Assembly (NCBI GenBank): GCA_903875445.1
Contig: CAIQWD010000083.1
Coordinates: 1 to 34,500, forward strand
DNA: 34,500 nucleotides
Source of the DNA: an uncultured delta proteobacterium
Lineage (GTDB): Bacteria; Desulfobacterota; Desulfobulbia; Desulfobulbales; Desulfocapsaceae
Reading direction: 5' to 3'
A program made the translations under genes and the position numbers. The notes beneath the pieces were generated by a model. That model was not told where the DNA came from. It did no database searches and saw only the letters and a list, made by a program, of their open reading frames with translations. Shown one piece after another: positions 14,536 through 24,270 of the stretch (positions are counted from its first letter, which is position 1; the number at the start of each line of letters is the position of its first letter).

Positions 14536-15594
14536 ATGGGGCAACATCTGATGAAGGGCAACGAGGCGGTGATCTACGGCGCCTTGCTCGGCGGGGCGAC
14601 TCACTATTTCGGCTACCCGATCACCCCGGCCAGTGAAATCGCCCATGCCGCAGCCGACCTCTTTCCCCGCTGCGGCCGGCATTTTCTCCAGGCCGAATGC
14701 GAGGTTTCGTCGATCAGCATGCTCTACGGCGCCGCTGCCGCCGGGGCTCGGGTCATCACCGGCTCTTCCGGGCCGGGTCTGTCGCTGATGGCCGAGGGAC
14801 TTTCCTATCTGTCCGGCTCGGAGCTGCCCTCGGTGGTGGTCGATGTGCAGCGCGCCGGGCCGGGTCTCGGCTATATCTGGCCCGAGCAGGCCGACTACAA
14901 TTTCATCGTCCACGGCGCCGGCCACGGCAGCCACAGCGGTGTGGTCCTTGCCCCCAATTCGGCGCAGGAGATGTGCGACTTCGCCTACAAGGCCTTCGAG
15001 CTTGCCGAGCACTATCGCTGCACGGTCTTTATCCTCTCCGACGCCTATATCGGCCAGATCATGGAACCGGTCGAATTGCCTCGACAAATACAAACCAACC
15101 CGCATAAGGACTGGGCCTTGTACGGTGATGCGAAGAGCCGCCGCAATCTCCTCTCCTCTATTTATCTGAAGATGGAAGAATTGGAGGGCCACAATCTGCA
15201 TCTGCAGGGAAAATACCGGCGGATGGAGACGGAAATTGTCGATTTTGAAGAGGTCCTGACGGACGATGCCGAATATCTGTTTGTCGCTTACGGCATCAGT
15301 TCGCGGATCTGCCATTCGGCCGTGAATGAGTTGCGGAAAAAGGGGATAAAGGCCGGGATGCTGCGACCGAAGACCCTCTTCCCGTTTCCCAGTGTCCGGC
15401 TGCGGCAACTGGCCGGGCAGGTAAAGAAGATGGTGGTGGCGGAACTCAGCAACGGTCAGATGGTCCGTGACGTGCAGCTTGCAGTGCAGGGGGCGGTGCC
15501 AGTAGAACTTTACAGCTGGATGGGCGGACGCATCCCGGCAACCGATGAGATTGTCCGGCGTCTGGAAAAAGACGTGGCCGCCTCATCAAGCTAG
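14536..15594 (+). CDS. korA: 2-oxoacid:ferredoxin oxidoreductase alpha subunit
   Basis: 352 residues from the ATG at 14536 (the frame is open upstream inside the ferredoxin gene). The N-terminus HLMKGNEAVIYGALLGGATH and the GYPITPASEI loop (about 27-36) are the signature of the pyrimidine-binding alpha subunit of 2-oxoglutarate (KOR) and branched-chain 2-oxoacid (VOR) oxidoreductases. The next region, AGARVITGSSGPGLSLMAEG, is also conserved in that family. With the beta subunit it binds thiamine diphosphate and oxidatively decarboxylates a 2-oxoacid with CoA to give acyl-CoA and reduced ferredoxin. The sequence does not decide between 2-oxoglutarate and branched-chain substrates; the gene name follows the more common KOR layout. 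Confidence 0.88.
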   Translation: MGQHLMKGNEAVIYGALLGGATHYFGYPITPASEIAHAAADLFPRCGRHFLQAECEVSSISMLYGAAAAGARVITGSSGPGLSLMAEGLSYLSGSELPSVVVDVQRAGPGLGYIWPEQADYNFIVHGAGHGSHSGVVLAPNSAQEMCDFAYKAFELAEHYRCTVFILSDAYIGQIMEPVELPRQIQTNPHKDWALYGDAKSRRNLLSSIYLKMEELEGHNLHLQGKYRRMETEIVDFEEVLTDDAEYLFVAYGISSRICHSAVNELRKKGIKAGMLRPKTLFPFPSVRLRQLAGQVKKMVVAELSNGQMVRDVQLAVQGAVPVELYSWMGGRIPATDEIVRRLEKDVAASSS

Positions 15595-15654
15595 CAAGAA
15601 CGCATTTTGTGTATGTACTCATCCCGTATACCCGGGATCAGGGAGAAAGAAGCA

Positions 15655-17076
15655 ATGCACACCATAAAACACCAAAAGGCCCGTTCCCTCTATCCGACCT
15701 TTGAGCGCAAGGCGCCCGGGGCCGACGTCAGCCACTACTGCCCCGGTTGCGGCCACGGCACGGTCCATAACCTTATCGCCGAGGCCATTGACGATCTTGG
15801 TATCCAGGACCGGACCATCTTCTGCTCGCCGGTGGGTTGCAGTGTTTTCGCCTATTACTATTTCGATGTCGGCAATATTCAGTGCGCCCACGGCAGGGCT
15901 CCGGCCGTGGCCTCGGCGATCCGCCGCACCAATGAAGAGGCGATTGTCATCTCCTATCAGGGCGACGGCGATCTTGCCGGGATCGGCATGAGCCAGATCG
16001 TCCATGCCGCCAATCGCGGTGAAAATATCACCGTCTTTTTCATCAATAACGCCATCTACGGTATGACCGGCGGGCAGATGGCCCCGACCACCATCCTGGG
16101 CCAGAAGACCGTTACCACACCAGAGGGGCGCAATGCCGCCAACGAAGGCTTCCCCATCGGTATGGCGGAAATCATCAGCAGCCTGCAGGCACCGGTGTTC
16201 ATTGAACGCGTCTCGCTTGCCAACGCCGCCAAGGTAATGAAGGCCCGCATGGCCATCCGCAAGGCGCTCCGCAACCAGGTGGATAAAAAGGGTTTTTCCT
16301 TTGTCGAAATCCTGTCACCCTGTCCGGTGAACTGGAAGATGACTGCGGTTGAGGCACGGCGCTGGCTGGAGAACAACCTCGAACCGGTCTTCCCGGTCGG
16401 TAATCTCCGCGATCTGCCGAAAGGACCCTTCGATAGGGTTGATAAAAAGAAGGTCGCTAGGATCAGCAACAAGAAAATCCTCGAGATCCTCGGCGTGGGT
16501 GAAGAAGAGGTGCATGCCGGCACCGTCCAACTGCAAGAAGAACAAAACATCAAGATCGCCGGTTTCGGCGGCCAGGGCGTGTTGTCAACCGGCATACTCC
16601 TTGCCAACTGCGCTATCGCCGAAGGTCTCAAAACCACCTGGCTGCCCTCCTACGGTGCGGAAATGCGCGGCGGCACGGCCAATGCCAGTATCAATATCTC
16701 GCATACGACCATCGGCTCACCCATCGTTTCCTTCCCCAACGTCCTGATGGTTATGAATCTGCCGTCGCTCGATGCCTTTGAGGATACGGTCCGTCCCGGC
16801 GGTGCCATTTACGTCAACTCGTCGCTGGCACCCCGCAAGGTTCGGCGCGAGGATGTTGCCGCCTATCATATTCCGGTGAGCGACATGGCCAACAACCTCG
16901 GCGCCATCCAGAGCGCCAGCGTTATCCTCTTGACCGTTTACGCCCTGGTCTCCGGGGCGATTACCATCGAAACCCTGCAGAAGGTTATCCCTCTGTCGAT
17001 TAAGCGGAAAAACCTGGTGGATCTCAATATGCGGGCGATTGAGGCGGGGATTGCCTGGTATGGGGAGAATTGCTGA
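15655..17076 (+). CDS. Fused beta-gamma subunit of 2-oxoacid:ferredoxin oxidoreductase
   Basis: 473 residues from the ATG at 15655, preceded by GGGAG and AGAAG. Residues 1 to about 270 are the beta subunit: cluster cysteines in CPGCG (29, 32) with Cys57 and Cys223 as likely partners, and the thiamine diphosphate site GDGD (103-106) plus NNAIYGMTGGQ (131-141). Residues about 297-473 are the gamma subunit, beginning IKIAGFGGQGVLSTGILLA and including PSYGAEMRGGTAN. In most organisms these are two genes (korB, korC). The join lies in a charged linker at about 265-296 and the frame is uninterrupted, so it is a true fusion. The gene ends 17 bases from the convergent hrpB. Confidence 0.92.
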   Translation: MHTIKHQKARSLYPTFERKAPGADVSHYCPGCGHGTVHNLIAEAIDDLGIQDRTIFCSPVGCSVFAYYYFDVGNIQCAHGRAPAVASAIRRTNEEAIVISYQGDGDLAGIGMSQIVHAANRGENITVFFINNAIYGMTGGQMAPTTILGQKTVTTPEGRNAANEGFPIGMAEIISSLQAPVFIERVSLANAAKVMKARMAIRKALRNQVDKKGFSFVEILSPCPVNWKMTAVEARRWLENNLEPVFPVGNLRDLPKGPFDRVDKKKVARISNKKILEILGVGEEEVHAGTVQLQEEQNIKIAGFGGQGVLSTGILLANCAIAEGLKTTWLPSYGAEMRGGTANASINISHTTIGSPIVSFPNVLMVMNLPSLDAFEDTVRPGGAIYVNSSLAPRKVRREDVAAYHIPVSDMANNLGAIQSASVILLTVYALVSGAITIETLQKVIPLSIKRKNLVDLNMRAIEAGIAWYGENC

Positions 17077-17093
17077 ATGACGATGACGAAGTG

Positions 17094-19727
17094 TTAGCGA
17101 ACTTTTCTTTTCACCCCCCGAACCGCCTCGGCGGTCAACGGGTCATCCGGCCAGAAATGTTTGGGATAGCGGCCTTTCAGTTCTTTTTTCACCTCCTGGT
17201 AACCACGCTGCCAGAATCCGGCCAGGTCGGAGGTGACCTGGATCGGGCGGCGCGCCGGGGACAACAGGTGGAGAAGCAGCGGCACCTTGCCGCCGCAGAT
17301 TGTGGGTGTTGCTGCCATCCCGAACATCTCCTGGATGCGCACCGCTAAAAGCGGCGATTCACCCATGCGGTATTCGATGCGAATTTTTGAGCCGCTGGCG
17401 ACAGTCAGACTGCTCGGTGCATCCCGCTCCATTTTCTGCCTTTTTTCCCAGCCGAGTAGAGTTGTAAATATTTCCAGCAGGTTGAGTTGCTTCAGTTGTT
17501 CAGCCTTGGTGATGCCGGAAAGGTAGGGAACCAGCCAGTCGAGATTTTCCAGAAGTCGGTCGTCGCTGAGATCCGGCCAGTCTCCTTCCGGCTGCCAGCT
17601 GCGCAGGCAGTGCAGCCGTGCCTGCAGTTGCCGGGATTCCCGGTCCCAGGACAAAGATGCCAGACCCATGCGGCGAATGCCAGTTAGCAGGGCGGCGCTG
17701 ATTTCCTCGGGCTTCCCGCCCGTCAAGGGTTCTTCCTCGACAACGATTTTCCCGAGGTTGAGACGGCGCATGGCCACAACCCGGGCAGCGGCATCATCCC
17801 AATACACTTTCCTCGTGGCTGCAAACAAATGGGGATGATGCTGTCGCAGGTCGCCCAGTTCAACTTCTTCCGCCAGAAAAATCCGTCCCTCGATCCGACC
17901 GGCGTCGAGGGACGGCACCACCAGATATTCACAGGCGGCCAGGGGATCGGTCGGCGGCAAAAAAGCCCCGCGGCCACCTGCCAGCAGGTAGCGTCCGCGT
18001 TGACCCGGCCGGCGGCGGGCAAGCCTGTCGGGATAGGCAGAGACGAGGAGATTACCGGCCGCCTCTACCTGGCGCGGCCCGTCCGGACAGGCGAGCTGCC
18101 TCTGCCAGCGGCGACTGTCCCGGTCGATGCGGCGGCAGATATCCGGGTCTCCTCCCTCCCGGCGAAGGCCGTCGTCGCCCTTTTCCCGCCATATTGCCAG
18201 CAGGTTGAGGCGGAGATGCAACTCGGCCGAAGGTTGGGAAGCATGGCGAATGAGAGGATCGCGCTCCGAGAGTATGGCCGAGAGATCGCAGGCCAGCGAG
18301 CCATGCCCCAGTTTTTTCGCCATAAGCAGCATGTGCCCAAGACGCGGATGGACAGGCAGGGCGGCCAGTTGCCGACCGGTCTCGGTAATCCGCCCGGCGG
18401 CAGTTATCGCCCCGAGGGAGCGGAGAAGCTCCAGTGCCTGCTGATAGGGGCCTGAGCGGGGCGGGTCGAGCCAGTGCAATTCTTCCGGGTCCGTGACGCC
18501 CCACAGGGCAAGCTCCAGGGCAAGACCGGCCAGATCAACGGTGACTATTTCCGGAGGATGAAAGGGCGCAAGACTATGGTCTTCGTCCTTCGTCCACAAC
18601 CTGAGACAATAGCCTGGTCCGAGACGGCCGGCGCGACCGGTACGCTGCCGGGCCGCAGCCCTGGACACCCGGACGGTGGTTAAGCGGCTGAGACCGTTTG
18701 CCGGCTCGAAATGCGGCCGCCGCGACCAGCCGCTGTCGACGACGCAGGTTATTCCCTCGATGGTCAGGCTCGTCTCGGCGATGGAAGTGGCGAGAATCAC
18801 CCGCCGCCTGCCCGCGGGATCGGGCAGGATGGCCTGGTCCTGTTCCTTCTGCGACAGGTCGCCAAAGAGCGGCGAGATAAGCAATTCCCGGCAATCCGGC
18901 AGAAGCAGCAATTGCCGCTGCACTTCCCTGATTTCGCCGGTGCCGGGCAGGAAAACCAGGATATCGCCCTGCCGCTCGGCCACCACCCGGCGTATCCCGG
19001 CGATGGTGGTTGCACCGATTCTGCCCCGGGCCGGTCGGCCAAGGTATTCGATTTGCACCGCATGGTTCTGTCCCTCACCGGTAACGACCGGAACATCGCC
19101 GAGCAGGGCGGCCACCTCTGAAGCCTCAAGAGTTGCCGACATGATCAAGAGGCGCAAATCCTCCTTCAGCTGACACAAGTCGAGACAGAGGGCCAGGGCC
19201 AGATCGGCGTGCACCGATCGCTCATGGAATTCGTCAAAGATGATCAGACCAACGTCGTCGAGACCTGAATCGTTTTGCAGCCGCCGGGTGAGAATACCTT
19301 CGGTGAGTACTTCAATACGGGTTGTTTCCGAGATTTGCCGGTCGAAACGAATCTGGTAGCCGACTCTTTGCCCGATTCTCTCGCCGAGAAGAGCGGCCAT
19401 CCGCGCCGCCGCCGCCCTCGCTGCCAGGCGGCGGGGTTCAAGGATGAGGATCTTTTTGCCGGCAAGCCAGGGTTCGTCGAGGAGGGCCAAGGGAACGATG
19501 GTCGTCTTGCCGGAACCGGGCGGGGCGGAGAGCACCGCCGAACCTTTGCCAAGGGCCCGTTGCAACTCGCCGAGAATGGAGTGGATGGGAAGTTGTGGAA
19601 GCGGCAAGGTTCCTCCGGCAGCTTTTGATGGTTGGAAATTCCCTTGCCATCTGTTTGCAAATGGACGGCGAGAGAGCGTTGTCAAAACATCATCAAACCC
19701 TGTAACGAAGCGCATCGCAAGTTTCAA
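17094..19727 (-). CDS. hrpB: ATP-dependent helicase HrpB
   Basis: 877 residues, a little longer than the usual 810-830, so the start may be some 30-40 residues downstream; the conserved part begins about LPIHSILGELQ. All DEAH/RHA-type helicase motifs are present: Walker A APPGSGKTT, Ia LEPRRLAARAAA, the DEFH box IIFDEFHERSVHADL, SAT in IMSATLE, and motif VI QRTGRAGRLGPGYCLRLW. The C-terminal HrpB domain follows, with the family's PLLLHLLSPARRPIQVTSDLAGFW and RYPKHFWPDDP segments. It acts on RNA or RNA-protein complexes in the cytoplasm; its exact role in bacteria is not settled. It is divergent from the Kdo transferase gene with about 50 bases between. Confidence 0.95.
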   Translation of the reverse strand: MKLAMRFVTGFDDVLTTLSRRPFANRWQGNFQPSKAAGGTLPLPQLPIHSILGELQRALGKGSAVLSAPPGSGKTTIVPLALLDEPWLAGKKILILEPRRLAARAAAARMAALLGERIGQRVGYQIRFDRQISETTRIEVLTEGILTRRLQNDSGLDDVGLIIFDEFHERSVHADLALALCLDLCQLKEDLRLLIMSATLEASEVAALLGDVPVVTGEGQNHAVQIEYLGRPARGRIGATTIAGIRRVVAERQGDILVFLPGTGEIREVQRQLLLLPDCRELLISPLFGDLSQKEQDQAILPDPAGRRRVILATSIAETSLTIEGITCVVDSGWSRRPHFEPANGLSRLTTVRVSRAAARQRTGRAGRLGPGYCLRLWTKDEDHSLAPFHPPEIVTVDLAGLALELALWGVTDPEELHWLDPPRSGPYQQALELLRSLGAITAAGRITETGRQLAALPVHPRLGHMLLMAKKLGHGSLACDLSAILSERDPLIRHASQPSAELHLRLNLLAIWREKGDDGLRREGGDPDICRRIDRDSRRWQRQLACPDGPRQVEAAGNLLVSAYPDRLARRRPGQRGRYLLAGGRGAFLPPTDPLAACEYLVVPSLDAGRIEGRIFLAEEVELGDLRQHHPHLFAATRKVYWDDAAARVVAMRRLNLGKIVVEEEPLTGGKPEEISAALLTGIRRMGLASLSWDRESRQLQARLHCLRSWQPEGDWPDLSDDRLLENLDWLVPYLSGITKAEQLKQLNLLEIFTTLLGWEKRQKMERDAPSSLTVASGSKIRIEYRMGESPLLAVRIQEMFGMAATPTICGGKVPLLLHLLSPARRPIQVTSDLAGFWQRGYQEVKKELKGRYPKHFWPDDPLTAEAVRGVKRKVR

Positions 19728-19776
19728 TTGAAAAGATCAACCAAACACGCTAGGATCGCCGCAACTGGTACACGGA

Positions 19777-21117
19777 TTGCCCGCAATCCGTTGTCCTTAC
19801 GCCTTTTCCCGGATCGCATCGTTGATTAACCTGCTTTTCCCCCTCTACAATCTTGCCTGGTCGGTCGCCATGCCGTTGCTGCGGCGTTCCCGGCGGGTCT
19901 CCCTCGGCTGGGCGCAGCGAACCCTGCGGGAGGCTCCGGATGGACCCTTCGACATCTGGATCCAGGCGGCATCGGGCGGCGAAGCGCTTTTGACCAATAT
20001 GGTTTTGGCAAGCCTTGCCGCCACCTTACCACCGCAAGAAAAGCTGCGGATACTCGCCACATCCGGCACCAATGAGGGCATCGATAGCCTGCAAAAGGGC
20101 CGAGACATGCTGTCCCCGGGCGGCAACCTCGAGGTCAGTATCGCCTACTTCCCCTTCGATGCACCGCACCTCATGCAAAAGGCCTTTGCCCGCTTTGCCC
20201 CAAGGCTTGCGGTGATCGTCGAGACGGAACTCTGGCCGGGGTTTCTTGTCTGTGCCCACCGCAACAAGGTGCCGGTTTTCCTCATCAACGGTCGAATGTC
20301 CGAGAAGAGTTATAATTCCTACCGCCATTTTCGCGGCTTTTTCAAGAGGTACGGCCCGGAAAAAATCTGGGCGATTTCACCCCTGGACGGAGAACGTTTT
20401 GCCCGGATCGTCGGCCCGGAACGGGTGTTTCTTATGCATAATATCAAGTTCGACCGAATAGAGCCGGAAAACCATTCCGGCACCGCCCCCATCGCCCTGT
20501 TCCTTCCGGCCACCGTCCCCTTTGTCCTTCTTGGTTCCATCCGCCGCGAGGAAGAACAAATAATCCTCGAGACCATAACCGCAACCCTGGCGCACCGCAG
20601 CGATATCATCATCGGCCTCTTTCCCAAGCATATCGAACGGGCCGATCACTGGCTCGACCTGCTGCGCGCAGCAGAGACCAGTGCGATCAAACGCTCGCAA
20701 ATAGATGCAAGGATACTTCCCGGCACGGTCATTGTCTGGGATGTTTTTGGCGAACTCGCCGGGGCCTACGCCCTTGCGGCAGCGACCTTTGTCGGCGGCA
20801 GTCTGGTAAATCTGGGTGGTCAGAATTTCCTCGAACCCTTAGTCTTCGGACTGAAACCGATCATCGGCCCCTATTGGCGAGATTTTTCCTGGGTGGGGCG
20901 GGAAATCGTCACCTCCGGTCTGGTCCGGGAAGTTGCCGATGCAACCGAGTTGCCGGATGCCCTGCTTGCGGCAATTGATGGTTATGGTTCAAGGGCTGAA
21001 GTAATCGAAGAGGTCCGCCGATTCTTCCGGTCACGCCAGGGAGGAACCGAACAGATCAGCCGACAGCTTATCGATAAAATCCATTTGCTCGACAAAATGT
21101 CCAAAATAACCACCTGA
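19777..21117 (+). CDS. waaA: 3-deoxy-D-manno-octulosonic acid (Kdo) transferase
   Basis: 446 residues from a TTG at 19777; another TTG at 19822 (431 residues) fits the family start LINLLFPLYNLAW better, and neither has a clear ribosome binding site. The N-terminal membrane anchor is followed by DIWIQAASGGEALLTN, which carries the catalytic Glu of this GT30 family, then VETELWPGFL and INGRMSEKSY in the first Rossmann half, and a C-terminal half with GGSLVNLGGQNFLEP where CMP-Kdo binds. The enzyme adds Kdo to lipid IVA at the inner face of the inner membrane, so the organism makes lipopolysaccharide. Its neighbours are unrelated. Confidence 0.93.
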   Translation: MPAIRCPYAFSRIASLINLLFPLYNLAWSVAMPLLRRSRRVSLGWAQRTLREAPDGPFDIWIQAASGGEALLTNMVLASLAATLPPQEKLRILATSGTNEGIDSLQKGRDMLSPGGNLEVSIAYFPFDAPHLMQKAFARFAPRLAVIVETELWPGFLVCAHRNKVPVFLINGRMSEKSYNSYRHFRGFFKRYGPEKIWAISPLDGERFARIVGPERVFLMHNIKFDRIEPENHSGTAPIALFLPATVPFVLLGSIRREEEQIILETITATLAHRSDIIIGLFPKHIERADHWLDLLRAAETSAIKRSQIDARILPGTVIVWDVFGELAGAYALAAATFVGGSLVNLGGQNFLEPLVFGLKPIIGPYWRDFSWVGREIVTSGLVREVADATELPDALLAAIDGYGSRAEVIEEVRRFFRSRQGGTEQISRQLIDKIHLLDKMSKITT

Positions 21118-21301
21118 TCGCCTTGTTACGGCATCATGGCTGTGGTCGTTATTTCGCGAAAACGAAAACAGCTCCCTCTTCGCCATATTTCAGTTTTTTT
21201 TCACAATGCCTTGAGTTTTCATTTATTTTATGCTGGAATTGCAGTGTAGAAGCTGAGCATTTTTTGCAGGGGAACGGCAATACAATCTCGGGAGAATAAA
21301 G

Positions 21302-23464
21302 ATGAAATTGACCATTACCAAAAAGATCCTTGGAGTAACACTGCCGTTTTTCCTCGTTTTCGGCGTTGGCATTCTCTTTTTGAGTATCTCGAGCATCGAG
21401 AATCAGGGTAAACAGGGCCTGGAGCTTATTAACACGACGATGCAGAACGATAAAAAGGAAAAGCTCACCGATCTTGTCCGTAACACCTTCGAAATTCTCA
21501 ACACTCAGTATCAAACCGCCCATGATACCACCAAGATTGCCAAGGCCTATGAAAGCGAGCTGCAATCGGTTGTCAACCTGGCGTTTTCTTCCATCCAGGC
21601 TGTTTATAATGAGACCGGTCAGTCCGAGCAGTGGAAGAAAGACCAGGCCTTGAAAATTATCAAGAACATGCGTTATGCAGACGATAATTATCTTTGGATA
21701 AACGACATGAAACCCACCATGGTCATGCATCCGATGAAGCCGACCATGGACGGCACAGACCTCTCTACCTACAAGGATCCGAACGGCAAATTGCTTTTTA
21801 ATGAGTTTGTCAAGGTATGCGAAAAAGACGGCCAGGGCTTCGTCGACTACATGTGGCCCAAACCAGGGAAAGATAAACCGGTACCCAAGCTCTCCTATGT
21901 CAGGCTCTTCAAACCCTGGAACTGGGTGATCGGGACCGGGGTGTACCTCGAGACGGCGGAAAAATATTTCATGGAGCAGGCGAAGCAGCAGATCGGCAAT
22001 CTGCGCTTCGGCCCTGACGGCAAGGACTACTTCTTTATCGTTGATACCGCAGGGATAATGCTCATGCACCCGATTAAGCCGTCGATGGTTGGTAATGATC
22101 AGAGCGATCTTCGGGATCCTAAGGGTAAGGCATTTATTCAGGAGATGGTGAAAATCGCCAAAGAAAATGGTCAAGGTTTTGTCGAATATCTGTGGCCAAA
22201 GCCTGGTGAGAACGAGCCGGTCGGCAAACTCAGCTACGTCCAGCTTTTTAAGGAATGGGGGTGGATAGTAAGCACCGGCATCTATGTCGACGACATCGAT
22301 AAGGCAATGGCCAAACAAAGGGAGGGGGTCGTTGCGACTCTCACTCAGCAGAAAACGCTTATTACCACCATTGTCTTGACGATGATTCTCGTGGTCGGCG
22401 GACTGCTCATCTTTATGGCCACGCGTATTGCCAAACCGATTCGTGCAACCGATGCATTTTTTCAGGATATCGCCCAGGGGCAAGGGGATCTGACCGCTCG
22501 TCTCAAGGTGAACAGCAACGATGAAATCGGCGATATGGCCAAATCGTTCAACATCTTTGCCGACAAACTTCAGGGAATGGTCGGCTATATTGCCGAGGAA
22601 TCGGTGGAAATCAATACCTCTTCCGGCTCCCTCTCGAAAATCTCCAGCGATTTGACTGCCGTCGCCCAGGACACCTTCGGCAAATCCAATACCGCCGCCG
22701 CCGCGGTCGAAGAAATGTCTGCCAATATGACTTTGGTCGCAACATCCATCGATGAGGCAGCGGCCAATGTCAATGCGATGGCCTCGGCCATAGAGGAAAT
22801 GACCTCAACCATCCATGAAATCGCCGAAACCTCGGAAAAAGCCAGGGCAATTACCGACAACGCGGTGAAACAGTCGTCCGATGCCTCGGTCAGCGTTGAT
22901 GCCCTCGGCCTTGCCGCCAAGGAAATTGCCGAGGTGCTGGAAACGATAACCGACATCTCGAAACAGGTTAACCTTCTCGCGTTGAATGCAACGATAGAGG
23001 CTGCTCGAGCCGGTGATGCAGGCAAAGGTTTTGCAGTTGTCGCCAATGAAATAAAGGCTCTTGCCAGCCAAACAGCCGATGCCAGTGATCAGATAAAAGG
23101 TCGCATCGATTCAATTCAGACCTCAACCAAAGCGACAGTCACGGTTATCGAGAATATCAGCAAGGTGGTGGGCGAGAACTCCGAGATTGTCAATACTATC
23201 GCGACAGCTGTTGAAGAGCAATCGGTGACCGCCAAGGAAATTTCGCAAAACGTCGCGCAGATCTCCATGAACATCCAAGAGGTTAACAACAATATCGCAG
23301 AAAACTCACAGGTTTCGCAGATGATCGCCAAGGAAATCGCCGAGATGAACAAAGCAAGCGGCAAGATGAACGACAACGCCCATCAGATAAATGAAAACGC
23401 CGGTTCGCTTGATTTTCTTGCCAAATCTCTGGCAAAACTGGTATCTACCTACAAATATAAATAA
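21302..23464 (+). CDS. Methyl-accepting chemotaxis protein with two tandem Cache modules
   Basis: 720 residues. TM1 at about 8-30 and TM2 at about 352-373 enclose a periplasmic sensor made of two similar halves: residues about 129-217 and 242-331 each contain a (Y/F)-(L/F)-(W/F)-I stretch, a MHP-(M/I)-KP motif, a (F/Y)-V-(D/E)-Y-(M/L)-WPKPG motif and end in a W-(V/I)-(I/V)-(G/S)-TG-(V/I)-Y strand. This is the double Cache_2 layout that binds small ligands such as organic acids. A HAMP domain follows (about 376-430), then a coiled-coil signalling domain with the hairpin region LLALNATIEAARAGDAGKGFAVVANEIK. GGGAG lies upstream of the ATG. The C-terminus lacks the pentapeptide tether for CheR. 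The ligand is unknown. Confidence 0.94.
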   Translation: MKLTITKKILGVTLPFFLVFGVGILFLSISSIENQGKQGLELINTTMQNDKKEKLTDLVRNTFEILNTQYQTAHDTTKIAKAYESELQSVVNLAFSSIQAVYNETGQSEQWKKDQALKIIKNMRYADDNYLWINDMKPTMVMHPMKPTMDGTDLSTYKDPNGKLLFNEFVKVCEKDGQGFVDYMWPKPGKDKPVPKLSYVRLFKPWNWVIGTGVYLETAEKYFMEQAKQQIGNLRFGPDGKDYFFIVDTAGIMLMHPIKPSMVGNDQSDLRDPKGKAFIQEMVKIAKENGQGFVEYLWPKPGENEPVGKLSYVQLFKEWGWIVSTGIYVDDIDKAMAKQREGVVATLTQQKTLITTIVLTMILVVGGLLIFMATRIAKPIRATDAFFQDIAQGQGDLTARLKVNSNDEIGDMAKSFNIFADKLQGMVGYIAEESVEINTSSGSLSKISSDLTAVAQDTFGKSNTAAAAVEEMSANMTLVATSIDEAAANVNAMASAIEEMTSTIHEIAETSEKARAITDNAVKQSSDASVSVDALGLAAKEIAEVLETITDISKQVNLLALNATIEAARAGDAGKGFAVVANEIKALASQTADASDQIKGRIDSIQTSTKATVTVIENISKVVGENSEIVNTIATAVEEQSVTAKEISQNVAQISMNIQEVNNNIAENSQVSQMIAKEIAEMNKASGKMNDNAHQINENAGSLDFLAKSLAKLVSTYKYK

Positions 23465-23499
23465 GGTTATGTTTTTTACAGCGGTTTAATGGATAAACA

Positions 23500-24270
23500 A
23501 TGAAGACGGCAAAAAACGGTATTCTCATAACACTCCTTTTCGCCCTGCTGTCCGGTATGCTTTCGACTGCCGCGCACGCCGAGTTCCAAAGACCAAAAGT
23601 AGCCGTGCTTGACTTCGAGTTGACCGGCGACAAACTGGAGCCTGCCGATTTGGGTGCAATTCTCTCGGAATGGCTCATCGCCGGCATTGTCAAAAGTGGC
23701 CGGTTCGATGTTGTCGAACGGGTCATGCTGCAAAAGATTATCGCCGAACAGAAACTCTCATCGACCGGAATTATCGATGAGAGCAGCGCCACGACCCTCG
23801 GCAAAATACTCGGTGTCAAAGTCATTATTTCCGGTTCGGTTATGAAACTTCACGACACGATTGAAATTAACTCCCGGGTCATCAGTGTTGAAAACGGGTC
23901 GATTTTCGCGGCCGAGAATATCCGAAGCAGCGCCGGCAGTGATCTGCATAATCTCGCCGATCAGTTGACCGCCAAGATCCTGCGCAATTTCCCGCTCACC
24001 GGCTATGTTGTGAAGAGAAATCCGTCCTCGGTAATTATCGACCTGGGGCTTGATGCCGGACTTTCTTCCGGCACCGAGTTTCTCGTCTACCGAGAAGGAG
24101 CCGTCATCAAGCATCCGAAAACCGGCGAAGTTCTTGATGTCGAGCAGATTCCAACCGGTAAGCTGCGTATCGCCAAGGTAAGCAAAAATGTTGCTGAAGG
24201 AGAAATTGTCAGCGAGGAGGCCGGTGGCATCCTCGCTGGCCACTTGGTTAAGCAAAATGGTAAGCCCTAG
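23500..24270 (+). CDS. Periplasmic CsgG/FlgO-like protein
   Basis: 256 residues. A Sec signal peptide ends near AAHA (27), with no lipobox cysteine. The N-terminal domain begins PKVAVLDFELTG and continues with LIAGIVKSGRFDVVERVMLQKII and ASATTLGKILGVKVIISGSVMK-like segments (about 33-130), the pattern of the CsgG/FlgO fold that assembles multimeric secretion or flagellar-envelope structures. The C-terminal part (about 168-250) has strands VVKRNPSSVIIDLG, GTEFLVYREG and TGKLRIAKV resembling the beta-barrel-like end of FlgT. Such proteins act at the outer membrane or around the flagellar base. It lies 35 bases after the chemoreceptor gene. Its stop codon overlaps that of the convergent RNA-binding protein gene. 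Confidence 0.75.
   Translation: MKTAKNGILITLLFALLSGMLSTAAHAEFQRPKVAVLDFELTGDKLEPADLGAILSEWLIAGIVKSGRFDVVERVMLQKIIAEQKLSSTGIIDESSATTLGKILGVKVIISGSVMKLHDTIEINSRVISVENGSIFAAENIRSSAGSDLHNLADQLTAKILRNFPLTGYVVKRNPSSVIIDLGLDAGLSSGTEFLVYREGAVIKHPKTGEVLDVEQIPTGKLRIAKVSKNVAEGEIVSEEAGGILAGHLVKQNGKP

Noticed and set aside
21149-22483. 444-codon minus-strand frame
   Set aside because: Antisense to the chemoreceptor gene, whose Cache and HAMP features are unmistakable.
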